DNA of 30,278 nt from Baffinella frigidus (GCA_026770585.1 MU646306.1:230485-260762), one strand, 5' to 3'; counted from the first letter of the stretch, positions 1-11,038 are shown. Notes: a model not told the origin generated them from the letters alone. Numbers and translations are program-made.

Positions 1-92
1 CCTTCACCCTACACCCTACACCCTACACTCTACACCCTACACCCTACACCCTACACCCTACACCCTACACCCTACACCCTACACCCTACACC
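1..92 (+). repeat. Telomere-type heptamer tract (CCCTACA)n
   Basis: About twelve near-perfect copies of CCCTACA run from the window edge to about base 92 and then stop abruptly. The same kind of degenerate tract fills introns elsewhere in this window, always with the C-rich strand as sense. This is therefore more likely the tail of an intron of a plus-strand gene lying to the left than a chromosome end. No exon is recognised just to its right. Confidence 0.8.
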
Positions 93-185
93 GTGTTGAG
101 CACGTGTATCATGAGCCGCCCGCTTGCATGTTTCAAAGTGTGCTGGCGCTACGCATGTGTCTCTGCCTTCTGGCATCCGACCTCT

Positions 186-366
186 CCACACGAGGCTATC
201 CATGCGAACAGATTCATAAGTTAATTATTGCATCATTGCCCAGGAAACACGCCAAAAGTCAGCATTTGATCACGCTTCCGTACGGACATCCGTACGGAAA
301 CGTGATTATTTCCCCACAAATTTCAAAATGTCCTTTTATTATGTTCGCATGGATAGCCTCGTGTGG
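186..366. mobile_element. MITE family A, copy 1 (181 bp)
   Basis: The element has perfect 24-bp terminal inverted repeats: it begins CCACACGAGGCTATCCATGC and ends with the reverse complement. An internal palindrome centres on TCCGTACGGACATCCGTACGGA. The element is flanked by the dinucleotide CT on both sides. Two further copies of identical length lie at 10681-10861 and 12441-12621, flanked by GT/GT and TG/TG. A variable 2-bp target duplication is inferred from these three flanks. There is no coding capacity, so this is a non-autonomous DNA element. The superfamily is not identified. Confidence 0.85.
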
Positions 367-388
367 CTGGGCCCCTGGACTCCAGGGG

Positions 389-576
389 TAGAGCTATTCC
401 GGTAGGACTTGTCGCGTTTTCGATTTCGAGACTTCGAGACTTTCAGACTTCATTTGTACCATGAGATTTGAAACGGTGTGTTTTAAAACGTTTTACGCCC
501 TTTAAAACCTTTTTGAAGTCTGAAATCTTGAAATCTCGAAGTCGAAAACGCGACAAGTCCTACCGGAATGGCTCTA
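389..576. mobile_element. MITE family H, copy 1 (188 bp)
   Basis: Long imperfect inverted repeats start TAGAGCTATTCCGGTAGGAC and end with the matching CCGGAATGGCTCTA. The element is flanked by TA and internally rich in TTTAAAA. A second copy of the same 188-bp length lies at 8610-8797. TA flanks suggest a Tc1/mariner-type non-autonomous element. It abuts MITE A copy 1. Confidence 0.85.
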
Positions 577-579
577 GGA

Positions 580-1200
580 GATCGGGACCGCAACGTTTCC
601 GGGCTGTCTGGCTGTTCGCGGGGTGTTCCAGGAAGAGATAGACATCTCTTCCACGTCCACACACACCAACACATGTGACACCTCGTGCACGTGGGGGTGT
701 CACATGTGCACACCCCCACCACGCTTCGGCGCGCGCAGGCAACATGGCGCTTCGAGAGATACGATACAAGGATTAAGACGGAAATAGGGGAGCGTACCGG
801 GAAACGACAGTAGCCATAACCTGTTAACCTGATGGGGCGACGCCGCCCCCGGGTGCGGTGCCACGCCAGATTCCTCGTGGGGGTTCGGCTCTTTCCGAGC
901 GCACGTTTGGGCGCCGAAACCATCCCCAAAGTAAACCATCCCCCCTCATTCCTTACGTGGAATCGACTTTTTGGCGACCCCTTCCAAGACTCTGGCGTGG
1001 TGGACAGAGGTGCGGAGAAGGTCCGGGCGGAGAATGCGCCCTGACACGCCGGTGGACCTACGACCTACGACCCTACGGTAGGCAATCCGTAGGGACACAG
1101 GGGGGGTTCCTACGGAGAAGGTAACCGTAAATGGCTGAAATCTGAGCAGAAAATCCTTTCGTAGCCCGCTGTGTGGATAGAGGGAATAAGACGAAAATGG
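580..1200. other. Non-coding stretch with a small hairpin and diverged exon-like pieces
   Basis: No gene is supported here. A short hairpin with GTGACACC/GGTGTCAC arms lies near 676-708. The minus strand at about 970-1040 carries a segment (CCGGACCTTCTCCGCACCTC and neighbours) resembling the end of the long exon-like unit at 1342-1435, so this is probably the degenerate far edge of that array. Confidence 0.5.
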
Positions 1201-1341
1201 GCGTGGAGGAGCGTACCGAGGCGGGTAGAGGTGCGGAGGAGGTCCTACGGTAGGCCTACGTAGGGTCCTAGGTCTTATCGCTTAGGGGTTATTCAAAGCT
1301 TAGGGGTTATTCAAAATCCCTTGGAAGGCCGCTGTGCGTAC

Positions 1342-1435
1342 CGAGGCGGACAGAGGTGCGGAGGAGGTCCGGGAGGAGGATGCGCTCTGACGCGCTGGCG
1401 GCCGCGTCGCCGCTGCTGACGTCGATGGCGAGCAC
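1342..1435 (-). CDS. Candidate exon of the unknown minus-strand gene (long array unit)
   Basis: This is the longest exon-like unit of the array. It is preceded on the minus strand by GTTCGTAG and followed by the donor GTACGC. It is 94 nt, open in the frame that starts VLAIDVSSGDAAASASERI and ends LLPDLLRTSVRL plus one base. It starts in phase 0, as required by the exon ending at 3695. A copy of its end plus the GTACGC donor recurs at about 1216-1240. Whether this unit, another unit or several are used in the mature message cannot be decided from DNA alone. Confidence 0.4.
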
Positions 1436-1879
1436 CTACGAACAGAATTACCAGGATTAAGAGGACCTGAGAAACGAATTGATTACCAGGATTAAGGACC
1501 ATACCGAGACGTCGATGGCGAGGACCTAGGTTTATACAGAGACAGGGCTTAGGTTTATACAGCGACACGGTTCTGGAGGAGGATGCGCTCCGACGCGTCG
1601 CCGCTGCCGACGTCGATGGCGCCTGCGAGAGAGAAAATATGAAGAGGATAATAGGGACTGTACGGAATTACGGATTGAGAGGACAGTAAGGACCGTAAGG
1701 ACCATACCGAGAAGTCGATGGCGAGCACCTACGAAACGAATTTATCATTATTAACAGGATTAAGAGGAAAATAAGAACTATGAGGGCTAGAAGGATTCAG
1801 AGGACCATACGGGCCATGCGGACCATACCGAGAGGTCGATGGCGAGGACCTAGGTTTATACAGAGACAGGGCCTAGGTG

Positions 1880-1984
1880 TATCCCTTAAGTGACCAGTAG
1901 GCGCATACGCCCTACCGTAGGGCCCTAGGACCTGCCTAGGACCTCTTGCGGGTCAATTTTGACCGGCTGGCCACTTAAGGGATA
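1880..1984. mobile_element. MITE family E, copy 1 (105 bp)
   Basis: Near-palindromic element with TIRs TATCCCTTAAGTGRCCAG and CTGGCCACTTAAGGGATA. The core contains CCCTACCGTAGGGCCCTAGG. It is flanked by TA and inserted within the microexon-like array. Nearly all complete copies of this family in the window are 105 bp. Confidence 0.9.
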
Positions 1985-2050
1985 CAGCGACACGGTCCGG
2001 GAGGAGGATGCGCTCCGACGCGCTGGGTCGATGGAGAACACCTAGGTGCA

Positions 2051-2154
2051 TATCCCTTAAGTGGCCAGCAGGCTCATACGCCCTACCGTAGGGCCCTAGG
2101 ACCTGCCTAGGACCTCAGGCCCCCAAATTTGGAGGCCTGGTCACTTAAGGGATA
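2051..2154. mobile_element. MITE family E, copy 2
   Basis: Same TIRs and palindromic core as copy 1, 104 bp. The right-hand inner arm has diverged (GGCCCCCAAATTTGGAGGCC in place of the GGTCAATTTTGACC type). It lies about 70 bp from copy 1, in the same array. Confidence 0.9.
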
Positions 2155-2212
2155 GAGACACTGAGAGACACAGTGCGAGCCCTCTCTGGACGCGTGCTCT
2201 GCGCGCAATGTT

Positions 2213-2393
2213 CATAGGGAAACTCCTGGAAAGTTCGGTAGTTTCCCTACGGATTTAGGTAGGACCTACCTACCGTAGGCCGTGGGGCTCCTAGGACCAA
2301 AATATCCTAGGATTTTGGCCTACGGTAGGAGGTCCTTGGCAATTCCGTAGGCGAAACTTCCTTCATTTTCGGGAGTTGTACGACTAATGTGTC
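2213..2393. mobile_element. Inverted-repeat element, family L, copy 1
   Basis: Imperfect hairpin whose arms begin near TAGGGAAACTCCTGGAAAGT and close with the complementary GAAACTTCCTTCATTTTCGG region. The core holds several CCTACCGTAGG-type palindromes. A second copy with the same order of blocks is at 28168-28342. Confidence 0.65.
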
Positions 2394-3559
2394 TCCAGTG
2401 CGGGCTCTCGCTGGACGCCTTCTCTTCTGACCGCGTCGCTGTTTCCGACGTCGATGGCGAGCACCTACGAAACGGATTTATCAAAAGGATTGAGAGGGAA
2501 GTCAGGAAGGATTAAGAGGGAAAACAGGACTATGAGAAACATACGGACTATAGGGATTAAGAGGACCATACCGAGACGTCGATGGCGAGCACCTAGGTTC
2601 ATATAGAGACACTTAGTGCGAGCCTTCTCAAGGTTATGGCGTGATGAGTTCCATGCAGGGCGTGATGAGTTCCATAAAACTATCTTCCCTCACCGAGGCG
2701 CCGCTGCCGACGTCTATGGCGCCTGCGAGAGAGAAAATATGAAGAGGAAAATAGGGACTGTAAGGAATTACGGATTGAGAGGACAGTAAGGACCGTAAGA
2801 ACCATACCGAGACGTCGATGGCGAGCGCCTGCGAAACGAACTTATCGAAAGGATTAAGACTTTCAGGACTGTGTGGACTATACGGATTAAGAGGGAAATA
2901 AAAAGTATACGGACTATACGGACGATAAGTTCAGTAAAAGTCTCTTCTCACCAAGGCGCCGCTCCCTACGTCGATGCCACGCCAGAGTGGAGGAGGGGGT
3001 AAATCGGTCAAAAACCGCGTCAGGAAGCGGTTTTTGACTTTTGAAAAGCACTGCTCTAAGGAGGAATTGACTTTTGACGACCCCTTCCAAGGCGCTGGCG
3101 TCGATGGCGAGGACCTGCGAACAGAACGCATTGCCAGGACCGCTACCGAGCGAGGACGGGACACAATTTTTAAAATGTTGACCTGAATCCAGAAGGAAAT
3201 GGACTTTTAAAATGAAAAGCCAGGACCGGATTCCTGGTCCTGACTGTCTTATATGTGCCGAGTTGGCTCGACAGCGGTAAGAGAAAATACGGACCATGCG
3301 GACTACAAGGTAAGAGGACCATACGAACTACAAGGAGCATACCGAGACGTCGATAGGGACCTGGGTTCATACAGAGACACTTAGTGCGAGCCCTCTCTGG
3401 ACGCCTGAAGTGTATGGTCCGGTGAGGACTCGCGAAAAGAATGTATTGAAAGGATCAAGAAAATAAGGACTAGAAGGGCTAGAAGGATTGTGGGGACCAT
3501 AAGGAATATAAGGAGCATACCGAGACGTCGATAGCGAGGAACTGGATTTATATAGACAC

Positions 3560-4943
3560 CTAGTACGAGCCCTCTCTGGACGCCTTAAGTGTAAGGTCCG
3601 GCGTCATATGAATTATTGGGGGGGGGGGGGTTATGAACATCGCACTTTTTTCTCGGGAATTCGTCATAGGTTGAACAAAGGTCGCTTCGCTCACCGAGAC
3701 GTCGTAGCAGCCGACGGAGTGCACCGCGTTGTGCCAGTTGTACTTGGGCACCACCACGATGCAGTTCTTGCACGCGAGGAGCGTCACGCGCGGGGGGTTC
3801 ACGCCGAGGACTAGTTCCACCGCCTCGCAGCCTGGGTGAGGGTTTTATTTTTTAGTGTTTTGGAATTATTATGGATTTATTTTTTATGGATTTATTTTTT
3901 AGTTGGTATGGATTTGTAGGGTGTAGGGCTTAGGGTTTAGGGTTTGGGGTGTGGGGTTTGGGGTTTGGGGTTTGGGGTGTGGGGTTTGGGGTTTAGGGTG
4001 TAGGGTAGGGTGTAGGGTGTAGGGTTCAGGGTTCAAGGTTTAGGGTATGGGGTTTGGGGTTTAGGGTGTTGGGTGTTGGATTTAGGGTTTGGGGCTTGGG
4101 GTTTGTGGTGTGTGGTGTAGGGTGCAGGGTGCAGGGTGTAGGGTGTGGGGTTGAGGGTTGAGGGTTGAGGGTTGAGGGTTTGGTATGGGGTTGGGGGTTT
4201 GGGGTCAGGGTGTTGGGTGTTGGGTTTAGGGTTTGGGGTTTGGGGTTTGGGGTTCAGCGTGTAGGGTGTAGTTTTGAGTGTTTGGGGTTGGGGGTTGGGT
4301 GTTAAGGGTTTAGGGTTCAGGGGTTGAGGGTTGAGGGTTTGTGGGACGGGGTTTGGGGTTTGGGGTTTGGGGTTTGGGGTTTGGGGTTTGGAGTGAGGGG
4401 TAAGGGTTCGGGGTTTCGGGTTTGGGGTTTAGGTTGAGGGTTTAGGGTTTATAATGTAGGGTTTAGAGTTTAGGATTCAGGGTTTAGGGTGTAGGGTTTA
4501 CCGGAGAGGACCAGGTCCTCGGTACAGTTGGAAATGACCCTCAGATTCGACGACATCTCGATCATGAGCACGCCTGGGTTCCCCCCGATGCGGAGCACAG
4601 TTTTCTCCTGGCGGCCATGGCAGTCGCGGACTTGCACGGGCTTTGCGACGGGCCCCGCTGGGACTACGACTTCGGTTGCGTCCGCGTCGCACCCATGGAC
4701 GCAGACCTTGCTCTCCATCTCGTACTTGTACGGGAACAGCGGCGTGGTCTCGTTCACCCGCGCGATCGCGGCGCGCAGCTGCTGGTTTTCGGCCCACGCG
4801 ACCCCAATCGCACCCTCCAAGGCCCGCGTCGCCGCATCGCCGCTGCCCATTCCATCCGCCGCGGCAGCTCCCCGCGGCAGCCCGAGCACACTCGGAACTA
4901 AGATCGGGATCGGGACGCCGGACGCAGGCGGCGACAGGGCCAT
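3560..4943 (-). CDS. Unknown minus-strand gene: exon 1 (4943-4502), exon 2 (3831-3695), downstream exons unresolved
   Basis: The start is the ATG at 4943-4941, with A at -3 and G at +4; the longer frame begins with GTG and was not used. Exon 1 ends ...CTC TCC G at 4502 before GTAAACCC. Exon 2 begins after CACCCAG at 3831, and the phase (1 then 2 nt) restores an open frame through junction LVLSG|CEAVELVLG. Exon 2 ends at 3695 before GTGAGC, phase 0. The 193 resolved residues start with a Pro/Ala/Gly-rich stretch and a short helical piece (AENQQLRAAIARVNE). A Cys-containing strand-repeat region follows (CVHGCDADA; ISNCTEDLVLSGC; LLACKNCIVVVPKYN; VHSVGCYDVS). The regular C-x-hydrophobic pattern faintly recalls the beta-helix of cyclase-associated-protein/CARP domains; this is inference only. 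The intron at 3832-4501 is made of telomere-type repeats. The downstream intron contains the microexon-like array. Confidence 0.6.
3832..4501 (-). repeat. Intron made of telomere-type heptamers
   Basis: This 670-bp GT-AG intron of the minus-strand gene reads, in sense orientation, as degenerate CCCTAAA, CCCTACA, CCCCAAA and CCCTCAA units over most of its length (about 3905-4500). The last 70 bases before the acceptor are AT-rich (TAAAAAATAAATCC type). The acceptor is CTCACCCAG. Confidence 0.85.
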
Positions 4944-5254
4944 CTTATCTTCCCCCGACAAGAGTCTGCCGCTGGAAAAGTTGGAGGGGAACACTCGCAC
5001 AGAGCAAGGTTGCGCGCTGCGCCTCTTCCCAAAGCTTGAGCGATTCCCAAAACAACTTTGGACGACGCTCAGTCAACTTTTGGAAGTCCGAGGTCATTGG
5101 AGCCATTGAGTGATTCTCAAAGTCAAAAAGATGACTTTACAATGCCCTATTTCTGGGGGAAGGGCGAATCTCCGGCGCCTGCAAGTCTCTGGAGGTGCTG
5201 GGCGTAGCAGCGCTTGGACGTAGCAGCGCTGGTCAGCGGCAAGCGCGCAGGCGG

Positions 5255-8200
5255 ATGATGTACGGATCGGTGGGTGGCGAGGAGGGTGCGCTTCAGGCTG
5301 GGGACACGGCTCGGAGAAGACAGCGGCTGCTCGCGGGGGCGCTGGGCTCGGTCGGGGCGGCGGCGTGTCTCCTGGCGGTGCTGCTGAGCGGCGTGCGCGG
5401 CTGGGGTAGCGAGCAGGACGGGGGTCCGGGCGGTGGGGCGGCGGCCTGGGGGCATGGGAGCGCGTGGGGTGTCTTGGCTGAGAGCGGCACGGTATCAGCA
5501 CGACCCCAACAACTGGGGGCGGCTCGCAGCTCTCTGTTCGAGCCGGGGTACGAAGCAAACGGCGGTGGTGGGGCGGGCGACCTGACATGGCTGGCGGGGG
5601 GGAAGATCCTGCCGGTTGAGTGGACGGAGCCCGAGGGGGTGGATTACCACGTCCAGGTGGAGGTTGTAATGGAGTCGCAAGACCCCGAGTGCAAGGTCTT
5701 CGCGGACTGGGTGCTGACACAAGTGGTGGGCGCGCCGGGCATCATGGACATTATCCACCTGTCCATGACCCCGTTCGGGTTCGGGAAAGCGAGCAACGGG
5801 GACGGCACCTCGCCCGACGTGGAGCTCGGGCCAGACAAGAAGGGGGAAATGCACTACAACGTCACGTTCAAGGGCGGGAAGCCGCCCGAGTTCATCTGCG
5901 AGCACGGGCCGTCGGAGTGCGAGGGCAACGTCCTCCTCGCGTGCACGCAGGATCTGTACCCAGCGTCGGCGCAGTGGTTCCGCGTCAACATGTGCATCCA
6001 GTCACGCACATGCGCGGACGGGGAGGCGCCCACCGCCGACGCTTTCGCGCACACTGGTGCCTAAACCCTAAACCCTAAACCCTAAACCATCAGCCCTGAA
6101 CCCTGAACCCTGAACCCTGAACCCTGAACCCTGAACTCTGAACCCGAAACCCGAAACTCGAAACTCTAAAACCTAAACCCTAAACCCTAAGACCGAAACC
6201 CCAAACCCCAAACCCCAAACCCCAAACCCCAAACCCCAAACCCCAAACGCAGGGTCCCACCTCCGCGAGGCCTGCCGCGGGACGCCCTCGGAAGTCGCGC
6301 CGCGCTGCATCGCCGAGGTCCCATCCTCCTTCTTCTTCTTGAGTACCCTCAGATAGGACCTCGAGGATACTCGAGAGGCCCCTACGTCTTGCGAAACGCG
6401 ATTAACTATTCCGTATCCCATAAGTGCCCAGTAGGATCATACGCCCTACGGTAGGGCCCTAGGACCTGCCTAGGACCTCCTGCGGGTCAGTTTTGACCGG
6501 CTGGCCACTTAAGGGATACTGCGTGTGCCCTCGGACGTCGCGCCGCACTGCATCGCCGAGGGCTCATTCTAGTGATAGTGAAGCACTCGTGTAGTGATTT
6601 TCGTTGCCCAAAATCATTTGAATCAACGCGCTGCATCGCTGAGGACTCCTCGCTCTGTTCCACTTGATTTCGTCTCGTCATTAAAAACATTTAAAAACAT
6701 TTAGCCGTCATGATTAGTTTTAAAGGAGGGTCTCCAGTACAATTAAATGTCCATGTGCGGCTATTTTTTAAAATGATAGGAAGGAATCAAGTGGGACAGA
6801 GCTAGGTCTCATACGAGTAATAGTAACGCATTCGTGTAGGGATTTTCATCGCCCACAATCATTTAAATCCAACATGTTCCCGGACGACCTCGGAAGTCGC
6901 GCCGCGCTGCATCGCCGAGGTCTCACCCGGGAACGTGTTCAATTTACATTATTTTGGGCGATGGAAATTACTATACACGAAGCGATGCATCGCCGAGGTT
7001 CCAAGTCCCGTTCAAACGTTTTCCCTAGAGCCTTTTGAGTGGTGGAGTCCCTCAGCGGGGTGCGACCTCATCCGGGAACATGTTTCATTCAAAGGATGTT
7101 GGGCAACGAAAATCACTACCCGCGTGCTTTACTATCACTCGTATGATCATCACGTGTAGTAAAATTCATTTTCGAAAACAGGAAAATTAACGGTTAATTT
7201 TGCTTGATTAATTTTTAACCCCGTTCCCGGATTAGGTGGGCATGGGGGTGAACGGGACGCTGATCGGGGACTTTATCCGGGGAAACCTATTTTTCTTTAG
7301 TTTGATGGCAAGGAAAATTACTACACAATTCGTTCTTGTTAGTAATATAAAAGCATTTATGTAGTAATTTTCCTGGCCATCAAACTAAAGAAAAATAGGT
7401 TTCCCCGGATAAGACTGTCAACCCCCCTTCAAGGCTGTGGTTTTCAAAAGTTAACAACCGTGTCCTGCCACGGTTCAAAAAACCTCACCCCCCTTCCATC
7501 ACTCTGGGCGTGGCAGGTGGGCATGGGGATGGTTTTCAAAAGTTAACAACCGTGTCCAAAGTTAACAACCGTGTCCAAAAACTCAACCCCCTCCATCCCT
7601 CTGGGCGTGGCAGGTGGGCATGGGGATGAACGGGACGCTGATCGGAGAGTGCGTCGGGGGGCCCATGGGCACGGACCTGCTCATCAAACACATCCTGCGG
7701 CGCGAGACGATGCAGCCGCCCGTGCGCTACGTGCCGTGGATCCTCGTGGATGGCCGTGTGCTCAACTATCCGAACCGCACGAATGAGTACCTTCTTGGGC
7801 GCGCGATCTGCGAGGTGCACACCCTACACCCCGAACCCCGAACCCCGAACCCGAAACCCTAAACTTTGAACCTTAAACCCTGAGCGCACCTTACACCATA
7901 CAACCCAAATCTCGCACCCTAAGCCCTGAACCCTCAAACCCGAACCATGAACCCTCAACTCTAAACTTTAAACCCTAAGCACACCCTACACCCTCAATGC
8001 TAAACCTCACACCCTGAACCCTGAAACCTGAACCCTAAACCCTAAACCCTAAACCCTGTCTCCTAAACCCTAAACCCTGTCCCCTGACAAGGAAAATCCC
8101 GTGATACCGCTCAGAACAGTACAAGGAATCGTGCTTAAGTTAATTATTGGATTCTTGCCCCAGAAACATGCCAAAAGTCAGCAATTTGGCACGTCCCTCC

Positions 8201-10987
8201 CCGGAAATCCGGGGAGGGGCGTGCCCCGTAGCTATGCCTAGGGCCCCATGGGGTCCTAGGGGGGGCGGTGGTTTCTTATGAGCGAGGTTCCCCTGTACGA
8301 GGAGGAAGGCATCGGCGCGTCCCGGTCGCCTTGCGAAATAGAAAACAGTCCACCTACCCTAACACAGGCTACCGTAACACATACTTACCCTCCACACGGC
8401 CCCCGATTTCCCCCTGCAAGGAAGTATGCCTGAAGGGTGGACACCATAACGCATACCTACCCTCACCACATACTCAATCAGTCCGGCCCCGACGGGTATG
8501 TGTTAGGGTAGGTCCACTGTAATGTGTGTGGTCTGGGACTTACACTGTGCTATCGCGAAAACACCTGGGCGTGCACAAGAAATATTTCGGATGGACGCCG
8601 TGCGAAATGTAGAGCTATTCCGGTAGGACTTGTCGCGTTTTCGATTTCGAGACTTCGAGACTTCGAGACTTCATTTGTACCATGAGATTTGAAACGGTGT
8701 GTTTTAAAACGATTTACGACCTTTAAAACCTTTTTGAAGTCTGAAATCTTGAAATCTCGAATTCGAAAACGCGACAAGTCCTACCGGAATGGCTCTAACC
8801 GTTGGTGGTCTGGGACTCACGCGGAGCTCTCTCCCACCCAGAATTGTGGGGGGGGTATTTCAAACGTCAAGTTTTTCGTGGACATATTTCAAAGGTCATT
8901 TTTATATGAAAATGGCTCCAATTCCAGACAACGGCTCCAATTCCAGACACGAAATACCCCCAGGAAGGACCCTGCGTGGCAGGTGAATCGCGCGGCGATC
9001 CCGATTCCCCTTGGGTGATCCGTGTGTGTGGCCTGGGACTAAAACGCGTGTGTGGTCTGGGACTGAAATGTGTTTGTGATCTGGGACTAAAACGTGTGTG
9101 TGGTCTGGGACTAAAACGTGTGTGTGGTCTGGGACTAACACGTGTGTATGGTCTGGGGCTAAAGTGGAGCTATCTCGGGTCTGGGGCTAAAGTGGAGCTC
9201 TCTCCGTCCAGATGTATCGCGGCACCGGCACGGCGATCCCTTGTGACCTAGAATCGTGTGTGTTGGCTGGGGCTGAAACGGAGCTCTCTCTCTCTCTCCC
9301 CCTCCCTCCCTCTCTCTCTCTCCCTCCCTCTCTCTCTCTCTCTCGCCAGGTGTATCGTGCGAAAGTGGCGAAGTTCTACGCGGAGAACAAAACGCAGATC
9401 CCCATGCCCCTCGGCTGTTTCTTCTTCCCGCAGGTCCCCCCGCCCACATCTGTTTGACGTATATGACGTATACACGTGCAGTTTTGACGATACCAGATGG
9501 CCAACCCCACGTTTGCCGTGACCCAAACCCCCCTCCTAAGGACCACCATAGGACCCTAGACATCGTGCTACTGTAGGGTCTGAGGGGAAAAAAACGCAGA
9601 TCCCGATGCCCCTAGGGTGCTTCTTCTTCCCGCAGGTCCCCCCGCCCCCCCTCCTAGGGACCACCACAGGACCCTAGACATGGTGCTACTGCAGGGTCTG
9701 AGGGGAACAGAACGTACATACCGATGCCTCTGGGGTGCGTGTTCTACCCACAGGTTCGCTCCTCCCCTTGCAGTCGCACACAGCCACACAGCAAATTACT
9801 ATTGATTTTGTACCAGGAGTTTTAGAATTTGTACCAGGGAGCGTGTTGGACACACCCGGTTTAGTACCAGGCTGCGTCCACACAGAGGGCTACCAAGGGA
9901 TTTCCGGGCAGGAAATGCCCGAGTTTCCGTTACCTTGTCTGTAGGGACCGCCCTATGTCCCTACGGGTTGCCTACCGTAGGGTCCCAGGTCTGATCGCGC
10001 AAGGGTTGTTCAAAATCCCTTCGAAGTCCGCTGTGTGGCATGGTAGGGGTGACATGCTATCTTAGAAGGTGCGAGGTTCCTCCTCCCCCAGACCCGGGTC
10101 AATCTTCTTCTTTATTACTCTCAAGAAACCGCCCCCCCCCTCTAGGACCCTACAGTAGGACCGTGCCTAGGGTCTAGGGGGGCGGCGGCGGGGGGGCCTG
10201 CGGGAAGAAGAAGCACCCTAGGGGCATCGGGATCTGCGTTTTGTTCATTACGTTGAAGCCCGTTGAGATGCGTGACCCAAACGCCTAGGAGCCTTACAAA
10301 CTCCTCGAGACCCGGATCCCAGTCATGGTAGGGGGGTGCGATATGCCATCTCAGCCGCGGCGTAGCGTACCATGGCACACACCCTCCATCCCTAGTGTAG
10401 CTCCACCTGGTTACAGCTTTTCCCTGTACCTGTTTTGATGAGCGAGGTGCCACTGTACCATCGCACAGCGGGCGAGGACTAGCGTGGGATGGGCCCGCCT
10501 CGGGAGCTCTTGGAGCTCTTGGATGCGCCTCGGTGTCCCTTAAGTGGCCAGTAGGCTCATACGCCCTACCGTAGGGCCCTAGGACCTGCCTAGGACCTGT
10601 TGGAGGTCACATTTGACCTCCTCGCCACTTAAGGGATACGCATCCCTGTCCCGAGCTCCGCAGACTGGACCCCCCCCCGTCCACACGAGGCTATCCATGC
10701 GAACAGATTCATAAGTTAATTATTGGATTATTGCCCAGGAAACACGCCAAAAGTCAGCATTTGATCACGTTTCCGTAGGGACATCCGTACGGAAACGTGA
10801 TCATTTCCCCACAAATTTTAAAGTGTCCTTTTATTCTGTTCGCATGGATAGCCTCGTGTGGGTGGCACCCCCGAACAAAAAAAATGTGCGATACCCTGCT
10901 TAAATCATGAGTTCGTGTGCCGCGTTTTGAGCGAGCAGTGTAGCAGAAGGGAAGCGCGGGTGCAATGCCCCCCTGTTTCTCTGTCTC

Positions 10988-11038
<51 letters not shown>

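Larger units (their letters stand above)
1200..3610 (-). repeat. Diverged tandem array of intron plus microexon-like units
   Basis: On the minus strand a motif recurs about 14 times. It consists of an acceptor-like TTTCGTAG, AACCTAG or CTCGCAG, then about GTGCTCGCCATCGACGTCTC G, then a donor-like GTATGG. The 21-nt core reads VLAIDVS in one frame. Approximate positions are 1507-1531, 1600-1625, 1705-1735, 1825-1855, 2015-2045, 2445-2475, 2570-2600, 2695-2725, 2805-2830, 2940-2975, 3088-3125, 3340-3368 and 3520-3545, plus the longest unit at 1342-1435. Spacers are often 80-130 bp, pyrimidine-rich on the minus strand, and carry repeated CTTAATCC. MITE insertions interrupt the array. The core shares CGACGTCTCGGT with the 3' end and donor of the upstream exon at 3695-3831, so the array probably derives from that gene's own exon edges. 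Confidence 0.75.

Noticed and set aside
1-92. Chromosome-end telomere at the left edge
   Set aside because: The tract is short and degenerate, and identical tracts are intronic throughout the window. The right-edge tract is likewise explained by an intron of a plus-strand gene.
4528-5113. Plus-strand open frames of 156-193 aa opposite the unknown gene's exon 1
   Set aside because: They are antisense shadows in GC-rich sequence. The minus frame has a good start context and splices in phase to a second exon.
5094-5905. Minus-strand Pro/Arg-rich frames opposite GILT-like exon 1
   Set aside because: Shadow frames of the GILT-like exon, which carries the family signature on the plus strand.
7571-7786. 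Alternative frame of GILT-like exon 3 (GHGDERDADRRV...)
   Set aside because: It would be the frame if exon 1 spliced directly to 7614. The 65-nt exon 2 at 6253-6317 restores the conserved GILT frame (CIAE|VGMGMN) and so removes the need for it.
9018-9195. CRISPR-like array
   Set aside because: The 24-bp units are directly adjacent with no unique spacers, and the locus is a eukaryotic intron. It is a plain tandem repeat.
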